Assembly (NCBI GenBank): GCA_944377405.1
Contig: CALWES010000001.1
Coordinates: forward strand, 248,001-312,000
From: an uncultured Lachnospiraceae bacterium
GTDB taxonomy: Bacteria; Bacillota; Clostridia; Lachnospirales; Lachnospiraceae
DNA length: 64,000 bases
Direction: 5' to 3'
Both the position numbers and the translations under genes were made by a program. Shown one piece after another: positions 1 to 10,642 of the stretch; the first letter of the stretch is position 1; every line of letters starts with the position of its first letter. The notes under the pieces are model-generated. The model made no database searches, had not been told where the DNA came from, and saw only the letters and a program-made list of their open reading frames with translations.

Positions 1-1431
1 CACCAGAACGCCGTTGATCCCGTTGGCAATATCCATCAGGATCTGGGTCCGTTCCCTGGCCTGGGCATTTTCATATACGGAATTATGGTCCTCCGGATCG
101 TGGCCGATATCCCGGAAATGCAGGAGTACGGATTCCCGGATATTGATCTCCCGGAGACTTGCCCCCATCTCCTTTGCAAGACGACAGGCATTTTGATAGG
201 TCCTGTCCGTGGTTCCAAAGGCCGGCATGGTGACGCAGATGATTTTCTCTGCCGGAAGGCCCATAAGCCGGAAGGCCTTTCCGGCTACCAGAAGGGCCAG
301 GGTGGAGTCAAGGCCTCCGGAAAGCCCCAGCACCGCATGCTCCGCACCGATGTGTTCCAGCCGCTTTTTCAGTCCTGTTGCCTGCACCAGGAGCATCTCC
401 TCCAGGGCCTCGGAGGCCCCGGGTCCCTTGGGCAGGAAGGGAGACGGGTCGATCTCCCGCAGCAGGGGACGCTCCCCCTCCTCCAGGATACAAAACGGCA
501 CCTGCTCATGCTCTCCCGTGCCGAATCCATAGGTGCCGCTGTCGCTGTGCATGGCCTTCCTGTTTTCAAAGGTACTGGTCCTGCGGCGCTCATAGGCCAG
601 CCGCAGAAGGTCGATCTCCGTCATGCAGAGTCCCTCCCCCTCGGAAAGGGACAGGCGCTCCGCCAGGAGGTCTCCCGCCTCTGCAATCATGTTGTGGCCG
701 CAGAACACCAGGTCCGTGGTGGACTCTCCCGCCCCTGCGCTGGCATAGACATAGGCGCACATGAGCCGGGAAGTCTGGGCCTTTATGAGCTGTCTTCGGA
801 AGTCCTTCTTCCCTGAAACAGCATCGGAAGCGGAAAGGTTCACGATCACATTGGCTCCCGCCACCGCATGGCGGTTGGAGGGGGCATAAGGCACCCAGGC
901 GTCTTCACAGATCTCGCAGGCCACCTTAAGCTCCGGTATATTCTCACAGCAAAGGAGGATATCCGTTCCAAAGGGGATCCTGCGGGAGCCTGATCCATCC
1001 ATCTCATCAGGGATATATTCCGTCTCTCCTGCTCCTCCCGTAAAATAGCGGGCCTCGTAGAATTCCCCGTAGCTGGGAAGATAACTTTTGGGGATCACCG
1101 CCAGGATCCTTCCATCCTGGAAGGCGCAGGCCGCATTATAAAGCTTTCCTTCAAAAACCCAGGGAAGGCCTGCGAAAACCAGGGTGTCCATTCCCGCCGA
1201 AGCCCGCACCAGGGAAAAAAGCGCATCCCTGGAGGCCTGGATCAGACGGTCCTGGAGGAACAGATCCCCACAGGTATAGCCGCAGATGGAAAGCTCCGGA
1301 AACACCAGAAGCTTTGCCCCGGCCTCGGAGGCCTCCTTCATCAGTTTTTCCATTTCCCGCCAGTTGTATTCCGGGTCAGCCACCCGAAGCTTCGGCGTGG
1401 CCGCCGCAGCCCTGATATATCCGTCCTGCAT
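1..1431 (-). CDS. nadE: Glutamine-dependent NAD+ synthetase (C-terminus outside window)
   Basis: Catalyses the last step of NAD synthesis, amidation of deamido-NAD with ATP, using ammonia drawn from glutamine. Reading leftwards from ATG at 1431 the product opens MQDGYIRAAAATPKLRVAD. An N-terminal nitrilase-type glutaminase domain is shown by FPELSICGYTC with its catalytic Glu, and the ATP-pyrophosphatase domain by the P-loop LGLSGGLDST encoded near 300-330. About 477 codons are present and the frame is still open at position 1; two-domain NadE proteins are about 640 residues, so the end is missing only because of the window edge. It is transcribed away from tcdA across a 115 bp gap. AGGAAGG lies just upstream of the start. 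Identification is firm. Confidence 0.95.
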   Translation of the reverse strand, partial: MQDGYIRAAAATPKLRVADPEYNWREMEKLMKEASEAGAKLLVFPELSICGYTCGDLFLQDRLIQASRDALFSLVRASAGMDTLVFAGLPWVFEGKLYNAACAFQDGRILAVIPKSYLPSYGEFYEARYFTGGAGETEYIPDEMDGSGSRRIPFGTDILLCCENIPELKVACEICEDAWVPYAPSNRHAVAGANVIVNLSASDAVSGKKDFRRQLIKAQTSRLMCAYVYASAGAGESTTDLVFCGHNMIAEAGDLLAERLSLSEGEGLCMTEIDLLRLAYERRRTSTFENRKAMHSDSGTYGFGTGEHEQVPFCILEEGERPLLREIDPSPFLPKGPGASEALEEMLLVQATGLKKRLEHIGAEHAVLGLSGGLDSTLALLVAGKAFRLMGLPAEKIICVTMPAFGTTDRTYQNACRLAKEMGASLREINIRESVLLHFRDIGHDPEDHNSVYENAQARERTQILMDIANGINGVLV

Positions 1432-1498
1432 CTTAGGTCCTTCCTTCTTTTTGAGATTGTCAAATTTGGAGTTAAGTATATCATATTTCCGCTGTTTA

Positions 1499-1507
1499 TG
1501 CTAGAAT
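1499..1507 (+). promoter_or_regulatory. Probable tcdA promoter, extended -10
   Basis: TGC followed by TAGAAT (1502-1507) forms an extended -10 about 40 bp before the tcdA start. The -35 at the right distance is poor. The same pattern (TGC plus a -10) recurs at several other starts in this window, which supports the call. Confidence 0.45.
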
Positions 1508-1546
1508 GCCGAAAGAAAAGGACTGGGAAAGGAAGGTAACGGATCC

Positions 1547-2272
1547 ATGGAAGGAAGATCAGAGCAGAGGACACAGGAGCATATCTTCTCAAGGGAAGAA
1601 AGCCTCATTGGCAAGGAAGCCCTTTCCAGGCTTGCTTCCGCCCATGTGGCGGTCTTCGGCCTGGGAGGTGTGGGCTCCTATGTTACGGAGGCCCTTTGCC
1701 GGGCCGGTATCGGAGCCCTGAGCCTCATCGATAATGACCGGGTGGCATTAAGCAACCGGAACCGGCAGCTCTATGCCCTTTCCTCCACCGCCGGGCAGAA
1801 AAAAACAGAGGCAGCGAAATCCCGCTGCCTGGATATAAACCCCGATGTGGATCTCCGGCTTTATGATACCTTTGTCCTGCCGGAAAATCTGCCGGACCTC
1901 CTGGATGAGATCGCAGGGGATGTTCCCCTGGATTATGTGGTGGACGCCGTGGATACGGTGGCTGCAAAGCTGGCTCTGGCAGAGCTCTGCGAAGCAAGGG
2001 GGATCCCCCTCATCTCCTGCTGCGGCACAGGCAACAAGCTGGATCCCTCCCTCTTTGAGATCTGTGATATCTCCAAAACCTCCGTCTGCCCCCTCTGCAG
2101 GGTCCTCAGAAGGGAGCTTAAGCTCCGGGGCGTCAGGAAGCTTACTGTCTGCTACTCCCGGGAGCTTCCCATAAAAACAGGAGGCCGTACGCCGGCCTCC
2201 ATCTCTTATGTGCCCGGTACAGCCGGGCTTATGATCGCTGGTCATGTGATCCGGCAGATCGCCGGGATCTGA
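1547..2272 (+). CDS. tcdA: tRNA threonylcarbamoyladenosine dehydratase (TcdA/YgdL, E1-like)
   Basis: Cyclises t6A at position 37 of ANN-decoding tRNAs to ct6A in an ATP-dependent, E1-like reaction. The 241-residue protein has the ThiF/MoeB/HesA fold: the nucleotide-binding loop FGLGGVGSYVTEALCRAG at about residues 35-52, the acidic LIDNDRVALSNRNRQ segment, and CGTGNKLDP further on, all diagnostic of this subgroup rather than of MoeB or ThiF. A pair CPLCR in the second half is consistent with a metal or redox site. The start at 1547 is preceded by AAGGAAGG about 10 nt upstream. It is a single gene divergent from nadE; no operon partner follows on the plus strand. Confidence 0.92.
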   Translation: MEGRSEQRTQEHIFSREESLIGKEALSRLASAHVAVFGLGGVGSYVTEALCRAGIGALSLIDNDRVALSNRNRQLYALSSTAGQKKTEAAKSRCLDINPDVDLRLYDTFVLPENLPDLLDEIAGDVPLDYVVDAVDTVAAKLALAELCEARGIPLISCCGTGNKLDPSLFEICDISKTSVCPLCRVLRRELKLRGVRKLTVCYSRELPIKTGGRTPASISYVPGTAGLMIAGHVIRQIAGI

Positions 2273-2295
2273 TGCTGCTGATCAATCGGCACTGA

Positions 2296-3342
2296 TCAAT
2301 CCTCCAGATAGGCCTTGATCAGCTCGAAGGTATTCTCCACTCCATCCTTATGGCTTCTCTCATATCCGTGGGAAGCGTACACGCCGGGGCCGATGAGTCC
2401 GTGGCGGATGTCGTTTCCTGCAGAGAGGGTCGCCTCCACGTCTGAGCAGTAGTGGGGATAGATGTCCACTGCATATCCGATGCCATGCTTTTCAGCAAGC
2501 TCCACAAGGCGGCTTACGATCTCGTAGTTATAGGGGCCGCCGCCATCCTTTGCTGCGATGGAGACCTCATGCTCCGTGCAGTTCAGACCTTCTCCTACAC
2601 AGCCCATGTCTACGGACCAGGCCTCCGTTACCCCTGCCGGGCAGGAGGATGCTCCGCCGTGTCCCACCTCCTCGAAGATGGTAAAGTGCATATATACTCT
2701 TCTGGACAGCTCGATGTGATTATCCTGCACATATTTTGCATATCCCATCAGGATGGCTGCGGAAAGCTTGTCATCCAGGAAACGGCTCTTGATATATCCG
2801 GTCTCCGTCACCCTTGTTCTGGGCTCGAAGCAGACATAGTCACCGGACATGATTCCCAGCTTCCGGACATCCTCCTTTGAGCTCACATCCTCATCCAGTA
2901 CCACCTCTACCGTATCCCAGGTCCTCTTGGTGCTGCCGTATTCTCCGTTTACATGAACGGAAGCATTCACCAGCTGGCAGGTACCCTCATAGGTCTTTCC
3001 GCTCTTGGTGATGACCGTCACGTTCTCAGCCTCTGCGTTATTGGGCTGCATGCCGCCGATATTGGTAAGCTTCAGGCGTCCGTTGTCCTTGATCATGTGA
3101 ACCATGCCGCCAAGGGTATCGCAGTGTGCCTCCAGAAGGATGGCATTCTGAGCATCCTTTCCTCCCAGATCAGCCAGCACGCCGCCCTTAACGGTCCTTT
3201 CTGCCTTCACGCCGATCCTTGCGAACTCGGAAAGGAGGTAATCCGTTACTTCCCTGCCATATCCGGAAGGACTGTTGATGGAAAGCAGCTTCTTAGCCTG
3301 CTCCACAATATATTCTGTGTATTCGCTATAGTTTTTTCCCAT
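2296..3342 (-). CDS. M42 family metallo-aminopeptidase
   Basis: Cytosolic di-zinc aminopeptidase of the M42 (glutamyl aminopeptidase, PepA/FrvX/YsdC) family that trims peptides; 348 residues, normal length. Metal-site motifs in order are AHCDTLGG (first His and Asp, about residue 72), RFLDDK (bridging Asp, about 188), the catalytic pair in EEVGHGG (about 224), and SHGYERSH near the end (last His ligand). The Asp within AHCDTLGG and the variant EEVGHGG place it in a clostridial branch of the family; substrate preference cannot be told from sequence. GGAGGAG precedes the ATG. It lies downstream of guaB but is separated from it by a strong terminator. Confidence 0.88.
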   Translation of the reverse strand: MGKNYSEYTEYIVEQAKKLLSINSPSGYGREVTDYLLSEFARIGVKAERTVKGGVLADLGGKDAQNAILLEAHCDTLGGMVHMIKDNGRLKLTNIGGMQPNNAEAENVTVITKSGKTYEGTCQLVNASVHVNGEYGSTKRTWDTVEVVLDEDVSSKEDVRKLGIMSGDYVCFEPRTRVTETGYIKSRFLDDKLSAAILMGYAKYVQDNHIELSRRVYMHFTIFEEVGHGGASSCPAGVTEAWSVDMGCVGEGLNCTEHEVSIAAKDGGGPYNYEIVSRLVELAEKHGIGYAVDIYPHYCSDVEATLSAGNDIRHGLIGPGVYASHGYERSHKDGVENTFELIKAYLED

Positions 3343-3359
3343 GGTCGCTCCTCCATATG

Positions 3360-3375
3360 TATAGTGTTTACTATA
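3360..3375. promoter_or_regulatory. Palindrome TATAGT-GTTT-ACTATA upstream of the M42 peptidase
   Basis: Perfect 6+6 bp inverted repeat with a 4 bp centre, 18 bp before the peptidase start. Its arms look like -10 elements, so it may be part of the promoter, an operator, or both. No good -35 was found. Confidence 0.35.
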
Positions 3376-3399
3376 TTTTTTCTAAGGCTATTGTAGCGC

Positions 3400-3426
3400 A
3401 AAAAAAGCGGCGCGTAAAGCGCCGCC
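3400..3426 (-). terminator. Rho-independent terminator of guaB
   Basis: Perfect 7 bp GC stem GCGGCGC/GCGCCGC (3407-3413 and 3419-3425) with a GTAAA loop, followed on the minus strand by seven Ts. It sits 35 bp after the guaB stop and separates guaB from the M42 gene. Confidence 0.93.
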
Positions 3427-3460
3427 TGAGAAAACTTTTCTTTTTTTATCACATTTCACA

Positions 3461-5011
<1,551 letters not shown>

Positions 5012-5017
5012 TTATCC

Positions 5018-5045
5018 ATTATAGCACGAAAAAAAAATTATTCAA
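5018..5045 (-). promoter_or_regulatory. guaB sigma-A promoter
   Basis: TTGAAT (complement of 5040-5045), 16 bp spacer, TATAAT (complement of 5018-5023), with TG at the extended -10 position. Expected transcription start is near 5011. Confidence 0.75.
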
Positions 5046-5063
5046 GTCTTTCTTCGTCCTGTC

Positions 5064-5090
5064 CTTCGGGAACTGTTCTTCGGGAACTTC
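5064..5090. repeat. Tandem 14-bp repeat between guaB and sotB
   Basis: CTTCGGGAACTGTT is followed directly by CTTCGGGAACTTC. The two copies lie between the divergent guaB and sotB promoters, just upstream of the sotB -35, a position where a regulator could bind. Confidence 0.5.
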
Positions 5091-5107
5091 ATTTTTTATT
5101 TTTGCAC

Positions 5108-5135
5108 TTGACATTTTCCTTCTGTTTTTTATACT
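5108..5135 (+). promoter_or_regulatory. sotB sigma-A promoter
   Basis: Consensus TTGACA (5108-5113), 16 bp T-rich spacer, TATACT (5130-5135). About 55 bp before the sotB start. Confidence 0.75.
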
Positions 5136-5190
5136 TTTTATTCGGTTAATAACGCTGATCATTGTGTAGAAACGGAAAGGAATTCCCTCT

Positions 5191-6375
5191 ATGAAAGACC
5201 GTATGCAGCTGCGGGAATGGCTTCCCCTTTTGGGGCTGACCTTCTCTGCCTTTATCTTCAATACCTCAGAGTTCATGCCCATCGGACTTCTGACGGACAT
5301 CGCAGACACCTTCCGCATGTCCGAGGCAGGCGCAGGGCTCATGATAACCCTTTATGCCCTTGTGGTCATGCTCATGTCTCTTCCCCTCATGCTCCTTGCA
5401 TCAAAGCTGGACTTCCGGAAGCTTCTTCTGGGAACGATCCTCCTCTTCGGGATCTGCCAGATCCTCTCAGCCACTGCCCAGAGCTTTGCAATGCTGATGC
5501 TCTCCCGTATCGGCGTTGCCTGTACCCACGCCATCTTCTGGTCCATTGCATCTCCCCTGGCAGTCAGGGTGGTCTCTGAAAAATTTCATTCTCTGGCCCT
5601 GAGTCTGATCGCCACCGGCACCTCCATGGCCATGATCGCCGGGATGCCCCTGGGCCGTATGATCGGTCTCATGGTGGGATGGCGCATGACCTTTGTCTGT
5701 GTCGCCGTGGCAGCCTTCCTGGCTCTTGGCCTCCTCCTTTTTGCCTTCCCCAGGGTCAGCAATCCCGGAGCCTTCTCCCTCCGGGAGCTTCCTTCCCTTC
5801 TGCAGAACAGGGCCCTTATCAGTCTCTATATCTTTACCCTGCTTCTGGTAAGCGCCTATTATACCTGCTACAGCTATATCGAGCCCTTCCTGGCCCAGAC
5901 GGCAGGCCTCAGTGAAGGCAGCATCACGGAGACCCTCACCCTGTACGGCGCTTCAGGACTTCTGGGAAGCTTCCTCTATGCAAAGTTTTTTGAGAAAAAG
6001 CCCCTGGACTTTATCCGGGCCATCACTCTCTGCATGACGGCTGCCCTCTTTCTGCTGGCCCCGGCCTCCCACCACGGAGCCCTGATCTTTGTGCTCTGTG
6101 CCTTCTGGGGGATCGTAGTGACCGCCTTCAACGTTACCTTTCAGGGGGAGACCATCCATGTGGCTCCCGGCAAGGCGGCCCCCATTGCCACTGCCATTTA
6201 CTCCGGTATCTACAACCTGGGGATCAGCGCAGGCTCCTGGATCGGAGGTATGGTGACAGACCGGGGCGCCATCGGAAAAATCGGCTATACCGGCGGCTTT
6301 CTGGGCATCCTTGCAGTCCTCTTCTGTTTTTTCTGTTTCCTTCCTCTCCTAAAGCCCTACTTTCAGCGTAATTAA
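5191..6375 (+). CDS. sotB: MFS sugar-efflux transporter, SotB/YdeA-like
   Basis: Inner-membrane major facilitator with 12 predicted helices, 394 residues. The N-terminal half closely follows the SotB pattern: AFIFNTSEFMPIGLL in helix 1, ALVVMLMSLPLMLL in helix 2, SRIGVACTHAIFWSI in helix 4 and ALSLIATGTSMAMI then LGRMIGLMVGWRMTF in helices 5-6. SotB-type proteins export arabinose, IPTG-like sugars and other small solutes; the true substrate here is not shown. AAAGGA lies nine bases before the ATG. It is alone on the plus strand, has its own consensus promoter, and converges on the acetyltransferase gene with a shared terminator. Confidence 0.82.
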   Translation: MKDRMQLREWLPLLGLTFSAFIFNTSEFMPIGLLTDIADTFRMSEAGAGLMITLYALVVMLMSLPLMLLASKLDFRKLLLGTILLFGICQILSATAQSFAMLMLSRIGVACTHAIFWSIASPLAVRVVSEKFHSLALSLIATGTSMAMIAGMPLGRMIGLMVGWRMTFVCVAVAAFLALGLLLFAFPRVSNPGAFSLRELPSLLQNRALISLYIFTLLLVSAYYTCYSYIEPFLAQTAGLSEGSITETLTLYGASGLLGSFLYAKFFEKKPLDFIRAITLCMTAALFLLAPASHHGALIFVLCAFWGIVVTAFNVTFQGETIHVAPGKAAPIATAIYSGIYNLGISAGSWIGGMVTDRGAIGKIGYTGGFLGILAVLFCFFCFLPLLKPYFQRN

Positions 6376-6400
6376 AAAAAGGACTCAATCCGAGTCCTTA
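6373..6400 (-). terminator. Terminator between sotB and the acetyltransferase gene
   Basis: GGACTC/GAGTCC stem (6381-6386 and 6392-6397) with an AATCC loop, followed on the minus strand by seven Ts. It overlaps the last codons of the acetyltransferase gene. On the plus strand the T tract is short, so it acts less well for sotB. Confidence 0.8.
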
Positions 6401-6993
6401 AATTCCCGTTTTCTGAAATAATATTTTTTATCTTCCTCCGTGATCTCCCGCAGGATCCGGCAGGGAACTCCTGCAGCGATCACATTGTCCGGAATATCCT
6501 TCGTGACCACGCTTCCGGAACCGATCACCACATTTCTTCCGATATGAACGCCCGGATTGACAAATACATTTCCTCCGATCCAGCAGTTATCCCCGATTGA
6601 GATGGAGATTCCATATTCCACACCGGAATTGCGGGGCTCCGGATGCACCGGATGTCCCGCAGTGCAGACGCACACATTGGGGCCAAACATCACATTGTTT
6701 CCGATGGTGACCCTGGCAACATCAGTGATGGTACAGTTGAAATTGGTGTAGAAATTGTCTCCTACTTCGATATTGCTTCCATAGTCGCAGTAAAAGGGCG
6801 GGGTAATATTCAGATTTTCCCCGCTCCGGCCCAGAAGGGCCTTTGCCTGTTCCACAAGGGCTGCCGTGTCGCTCCAGTCTGTCTTCACGTTAAAGCGGTA
6901 CAGCTTTCTGCGACACTCCTCCCGTTCCTCCAGAAGCCCATCCTTCCATGCATCATAGGGAAGCTCTCCCAGCATTTTTTCCTTCTCGTTCAT
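6385..6993 (-). CDS. maa: Sugar O-acetyltransferase (Maa/LacA/NodL family)
   Basis: Transfers acetyl from acetyl-CoA to a sugar hydroxyl (maltose, glucose or galactosides in known members). 202 residues: an N-terminal maltose-acetyltransferase cap (KMLGELPYDAWKDGLLEERE-like region) followed by a left-handed beta helix with hexapeptide repeats. The catalytic His lies in CTAGHPVHPEPR (about residue 112) and the acceptor-site signature DNCWIGGNVFVNPGVHIG follows. It begins 24 bp after the mgsA stop and is probably cotranscribed with it. The stop lies inside the terminator hairpin. Substrate is unknown. Confidence 0.85.
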   Translation of the reverse strand: MNEKEKMLGELPYDAWKDGLLEEREECRRKLYRFNVKTDWSDTAALVEQAKALLGRSGENLNITPPFYCDYGSNIEVGDNFYTNFNCTITDVARVTIGNNVMFGPNVCVCTAGHPVHPEPRNSGVEYGISISIGDNCWIGGNVFVNPGVHIGRNVVIGSGSVVTKDIPDNVIAAGVPCRILREITEEDKKYYFRKREFKDSD

Positions 6994-7016
6994 CCTGTGT
7001 TTCCTTTGCTTCCTGT

Positions 7017-7484
7017 TTATTTCAGTTTTTCCGCTCTCTCCCGGATATTTTCCTGGAAATTGATCACCTTATGGGTATATTCCTGATCCATATAAGGGGA
7101 AGTGATCAGAAAATCTGCCGTGGACCGGTTGTTGGCGATGGGGATATCGTAAACCTGGGCGATCCGAAGGAGGGCCTTTACATCCGGGTCATGGGGCTGG
7201 GCCGTCAGGGGGTCCGAAAAGAAGATCACGATATCGATCTTTCCCTCCACGATCCTGGCGCCGATCTGCTGGTCACCTCCCAGAGGGCCGCTGTTGAAGC
7301 CCTTCACCGGAAGATCCGTCGCCTCCGTGATCATCCGGGCCGTTGTTCCTGTGCCGCAAAGGAAGTGTTTGGATAGGATCTCCTTATGCTGCATGCACCA
7401 GTCGATCAGCTCCTTTTTCTTCCCGTCGTGGGCGATCAGGGCGATGTTTTTCTGTTTTCTGATGGTAAGGGACAGTTCCTTCAT
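7017..7484 (-). CDS. mgsA: Methylglyoxal synthase
   Basis: Converts dihydroxyacetone phosphate to methylglyoxal and phosphate, a bypass relieving sugar-phosphate overload. 155 residues, normal size. Family signatures are IALIAHDGKK near the N-terminus, phosphate-binding GTGTTARMI, SGPLGGDQQIGARI and FFSDPLTAQPHDPDVKALL with the catalytic Asp, then VYDIPIANNRSTADFLI with the active-site His neighbourhood PHDPD. GGAGG is six bases from the ATG. Its neighbour is a sugar acetyltransferase, another enzyme that handles excess sugar, which fits a shared overflow role. Confidence 0.95.
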   Translation of the reverse strand: MKELSLTIRKQKNIALIAHDGKKKELIDWCMQHKEILSKHFLCGTGTTARMITEATDLPVKGFNSGPLGGDQQIGARIVEGKIDIVIFFSDPLTAQPHDPDVKALLRIAQVYDIPIANNRSTADFLITSPYMDQEYTHKVINFQENIRERAEKLK

Positions 7485-7511
7485 AGGTTCCTCCTTTTCC
7501 CTATAGGTAAT

Positions 7512-7534
7512 GGCCCCTTTTGGGGCTTTTTTTT
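7512..7534 (+). terminator. Plus-strand terminator upstream of mgsA
   Basis: GCCCC-TTTT-GGGGC (7513-7526) followed by eight Ts on the plus strand. No plus-strand gene ends here, so it would block antisense transcription running towards groEL; on the minus strand it is only a hairpin in the mgsA leader. Confidence 0.7.
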
Positions 7535-7571
7535 CCTGTTCTTAGACTATATTGCCACAAATTTACATTCA

Positions 7572-7605
7572 GCACAAGGGCTTATTCATAGCCCTTCGGG
7601 CTATT
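7572..7605 (+). repeat. 34-bp palindromic repeat, copy 1
   Basis: Starts GCACAAGGGC and ends with the perfect hairpin ATAGCCC-TTC-GGGCTAT plus T. It matches copy 2 at 33 of 34 positions. The stretch 7535-7702 holds no gene, only these repeats and short inverted repeats. Confidence 0.8.
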
Positions 7606-7643
7606 GCCGCGCTTCCGCAATTATCCTGGCAAGTGCTGCTTAT

Positions 7644-7677
7644 GCACAAGCGCTTATTCATAGCCCTTCGGGCTATT
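7644..7677 (+). repeat. 34-bp palindromic repeat, copy 2
   Basis: Direct repeat of 7572-7605, 72 bp further on. Its first ten bases GCACAAGCGC are repeated exactly in inverted form at 7758-7767 beside the groEL stop, so 7644-7767 is bounded by 10-bp terminal inverted repeats, as in a MITE-like element. Confidence 0.8.
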
Positions 7678-7683
7678 CATATT

Positions 7684-7696
7684 CGTGCGTCGCACG
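7684..7696. repeat. 13-bp palindrome CGTGCG-T-CGCACG
   Basis: Perfect inverted repeat within the repeat cluster between mgsA and groEL. Confidence 0.7.
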
Positions 7697-7702
7697 GTAG
7701 AT

Positions 7703-7750
7703 AAAAAAACAGGACCGGTCACAAGTAAACTTGTGCCGGTCTCGTTTTTT
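7703..7750 (-). terminator. Terminator of groESL (bidirectional)
   Basis: GACCGG-T-CACAAG pairs with CTTGTG-CCGGTC around a TAAA loop (7713-7741), flanked by seven As on the left and six Ts on the right, so it can work on both strands. It ends groEL transcripts on the minus strand. Confidence 0.9.
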
Positions 7751-7774
7751 ATCTGTCGCGCTTGTGCTTAACGC

Positions 7775-9409
<1,635 letters not shown>

Positions 9410-9433
9410 CTATATCAACAGTCAATTATGAAA

Positions 9434-9718
9434 TTACTCGATGATTGCAAGAATATCAGACTGCTTTACGATGAGATACTTGTCTCCCTCAAGCTCTACC
9501 TCAGTGCCTGAGTACTTGGAATAAACTACCTTATCGCCGGCCTTTACCTGCATCTTGACTTCCTTACCGTCTACAACGCCGCCGGGGCCCACTGCAATGA
9601 CCTCGCCCTGAGCCGGTTTTTCCTTATCCTGGCCCGGAAGGACGATACCGCTCTTGGTGGTCTCCTCTGCCTGCAGCTTCTTAAGAACAACTTTGTCATC
9701 AAGTGGAACTAACTTCAT
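9434..9718 (-). CDS. groS: Co-chaperonin GroES
   Basis: 10-kDa lid of the GroEL cage, 94 residues. It begins MKLVPLDDKVVLKKLQAEE, has the mobile loop TKSGIVLPGQDKEKPAQGEV that binds GroEL, and ends with the conserved KYLIVKQSDILAIIE. AGGAGG precedes the ATG by a normal distance. First gene of the groS-groL operon. Confidence 0.98.
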   Translation of the reverse strand: MKLVPLDDKVVLKKLQAEETTKSGIVLPGQDKEKPAQGEVIAVGPGGVVDGKEVKMQVKAGDKVVYSKYSGTEVELEGDKYLIVKQSDILAIIE

Positions 9719-9804
9719 GTTTTAAGCCTCCTGATCAAAAATATTGCATTCGATTTTCAGAATGGATTTTGGTGAACAATGCTCTTATTCACTCATCGGA
9801 GCTT

Positions 9805-9833
9805 ATTATATAGCGTTCTGTTAGCACTGTCAA
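9805..9833 (-). promoter_or_regulatory. groESL sigma-A promoter
   Basis: Consensus TTGACA (complement of 9828-9833), 17 bp spacer, TATAAT (complement of 9805-9810). The -35 lies inside the CIRCE element, so HrcA binding would block RNA polymerase. Confidence 0.9.
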
Positions 9834-9847
9834 GCTTCGAGTGCTGA
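9821..9847. promoter_or_regulatory. CIRCE operator (HrcA site)
   Basis: TTAGCACTG, nine-base spacer, GAGTGCTGA: the CIRCE inverted repeat (consensus TTAGCACTC-N9-GAGTGCTAA) with one change in each arm. It marks HrcA heat-shock repression of groESL. hrcA itself is not in the window. Confidence 0.93.
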
Positions 9848-10006
9848 TTAAATTCTAAACTTTTTCTAAACTCAATTTGGGGATAAAAAAGAAAAGGACT
9901 TTCCTGATTTTGGAGGATGCTTTTAGCCGGTACGGCCTGGTCGGCCATTGAGGGAAACATTTTATGGCTGCTTTGGTTGCTTACTGTAAACTGAGCATGG
10001 CGATAG
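9848..10006. other. Gene-free stretch between groESL promoter and yczE-like gene
   Basis: No convincing gene or RNA. A 25-codon plus-strand frame at 9917-9994 has GGAGG abutting its ATG and was not accepted. No clear terminator for the yczE-like gene was found. Confidence 0.5.
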
Positions 10007-10642
10007 TCAACGCAGCAGATGCAGTCTGCCGATCCTTTTTGCGATCAGTCCAACCAGCAGGGCCGCAGCCAGGGTTCCTGCTCCAACTCCCTGGATACGC
10101 CCGGTAAAGCCAAGGGAAAGGATGCAGGCGGTCAGCACAAGGGTAACATCAAATCCAACCTTCATATAGCCGAATCTGACCTTTGGAAGGACCTTGCACA
10201 GAGCAAGGACGACTCCTTCTCCTGCCAGTACCACCACGTCTGCCTTTACTTCCAGGCTGACGCCCACGGCTACAAGCAGGATTCCCAGGATACATATGAG
10301 CCACTGCTCCAGGTAGCTGCCGCAGTTCATCCACTGCAGAGCCCAGACGCCAAAGTCCGTCAGGTATCCAAAGAAAAAAGCCACCGGAAGCTGCAAAAGC
10401 TGAATCAGTTGATAACGCTTTCTTAATATCAGGATCTGAAGCAGGATAAAAATGCAATGCATCCCGATCGTTGCCCTTCCTACAGAGAAGGGGGTAAAAG
10501 TGCTGATAGCATAAGGCACACTGGAAATTGGGGATGTTCCCAGGTCTGCTTTGATGGAAAAGGCAACGCCAAAGGCCATAATGGACAGTCCCGCCAGCAG
10601 GATCAGATATCTTTTTATCAGGTTTTCCGAAGTGTTTGTCAA
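10007..10642 (-). CDS. YczE/YitT-like integral membrane protein
   Basis: Predicted 211-residue membrane protein with five to six helices of the YczE/YyaS type; function in the family is unclear. The frame could be extended to 10750, but that extension lies inside the preceding MATE gene and has no homologous look. The chosen start is TTG at 10642, with AGGAGG eight bases upstream, giving (M)TNTSENLIKRYLILLAGLS. This TTG overlaps the MATE stop (TTGA), so the two genes are translationally coupled and probably function together, perhaps in export. Helices are seen at LILLAGLSIMAFGVAFSI and LICILGILLVAVGVSLEV. Confidence 0.78.
   Translation of the reverse strand: MTNTSENLIKRYLILLAGLSIMAFGVAFSIKADLGTSPISSVPYAISTFTPFSVGRATIGMHCIFILLQILILRKRYQLIQLLQLPVAFFFGYLTDFGVWALQWMNCGSYLEQWLICILGILLVAVGVSLEVKADVVVLAGEGVVLALCKVLPKVRFGYMKVGFDVTLVLTACILSLGFTGRIQGVGAGTLAAALLVGLIAKRIGRLHLLR

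Noticed and set aside
85..816. 243-codon plus-strand frame near the left edge
   Set aside because: Complement of nadE, whose nitrilase and NAD synthase motifs are clear on the minus strand.
7572..7677. CRISPR-like direct repeats
   Set aside because: Only two copies, and each contains a perfect hairpin that resembles REP/MITE elements; no leader or cas genes.
7386..7700. 104-codon plus-strand frame with repeated ALIHSPSGY
   Set aside because: The peptide repeat is only the translation of the 34-bp palindromic DNA repeat, and the frame starts inside mgsA on the other strand.
9917..9994. 25-codon hydrophobic ORF on the plus strand
   Set aside because: GGAGG directly abuts the ATG, leaving no spacing, and no promoter or homologous pattern supports it.
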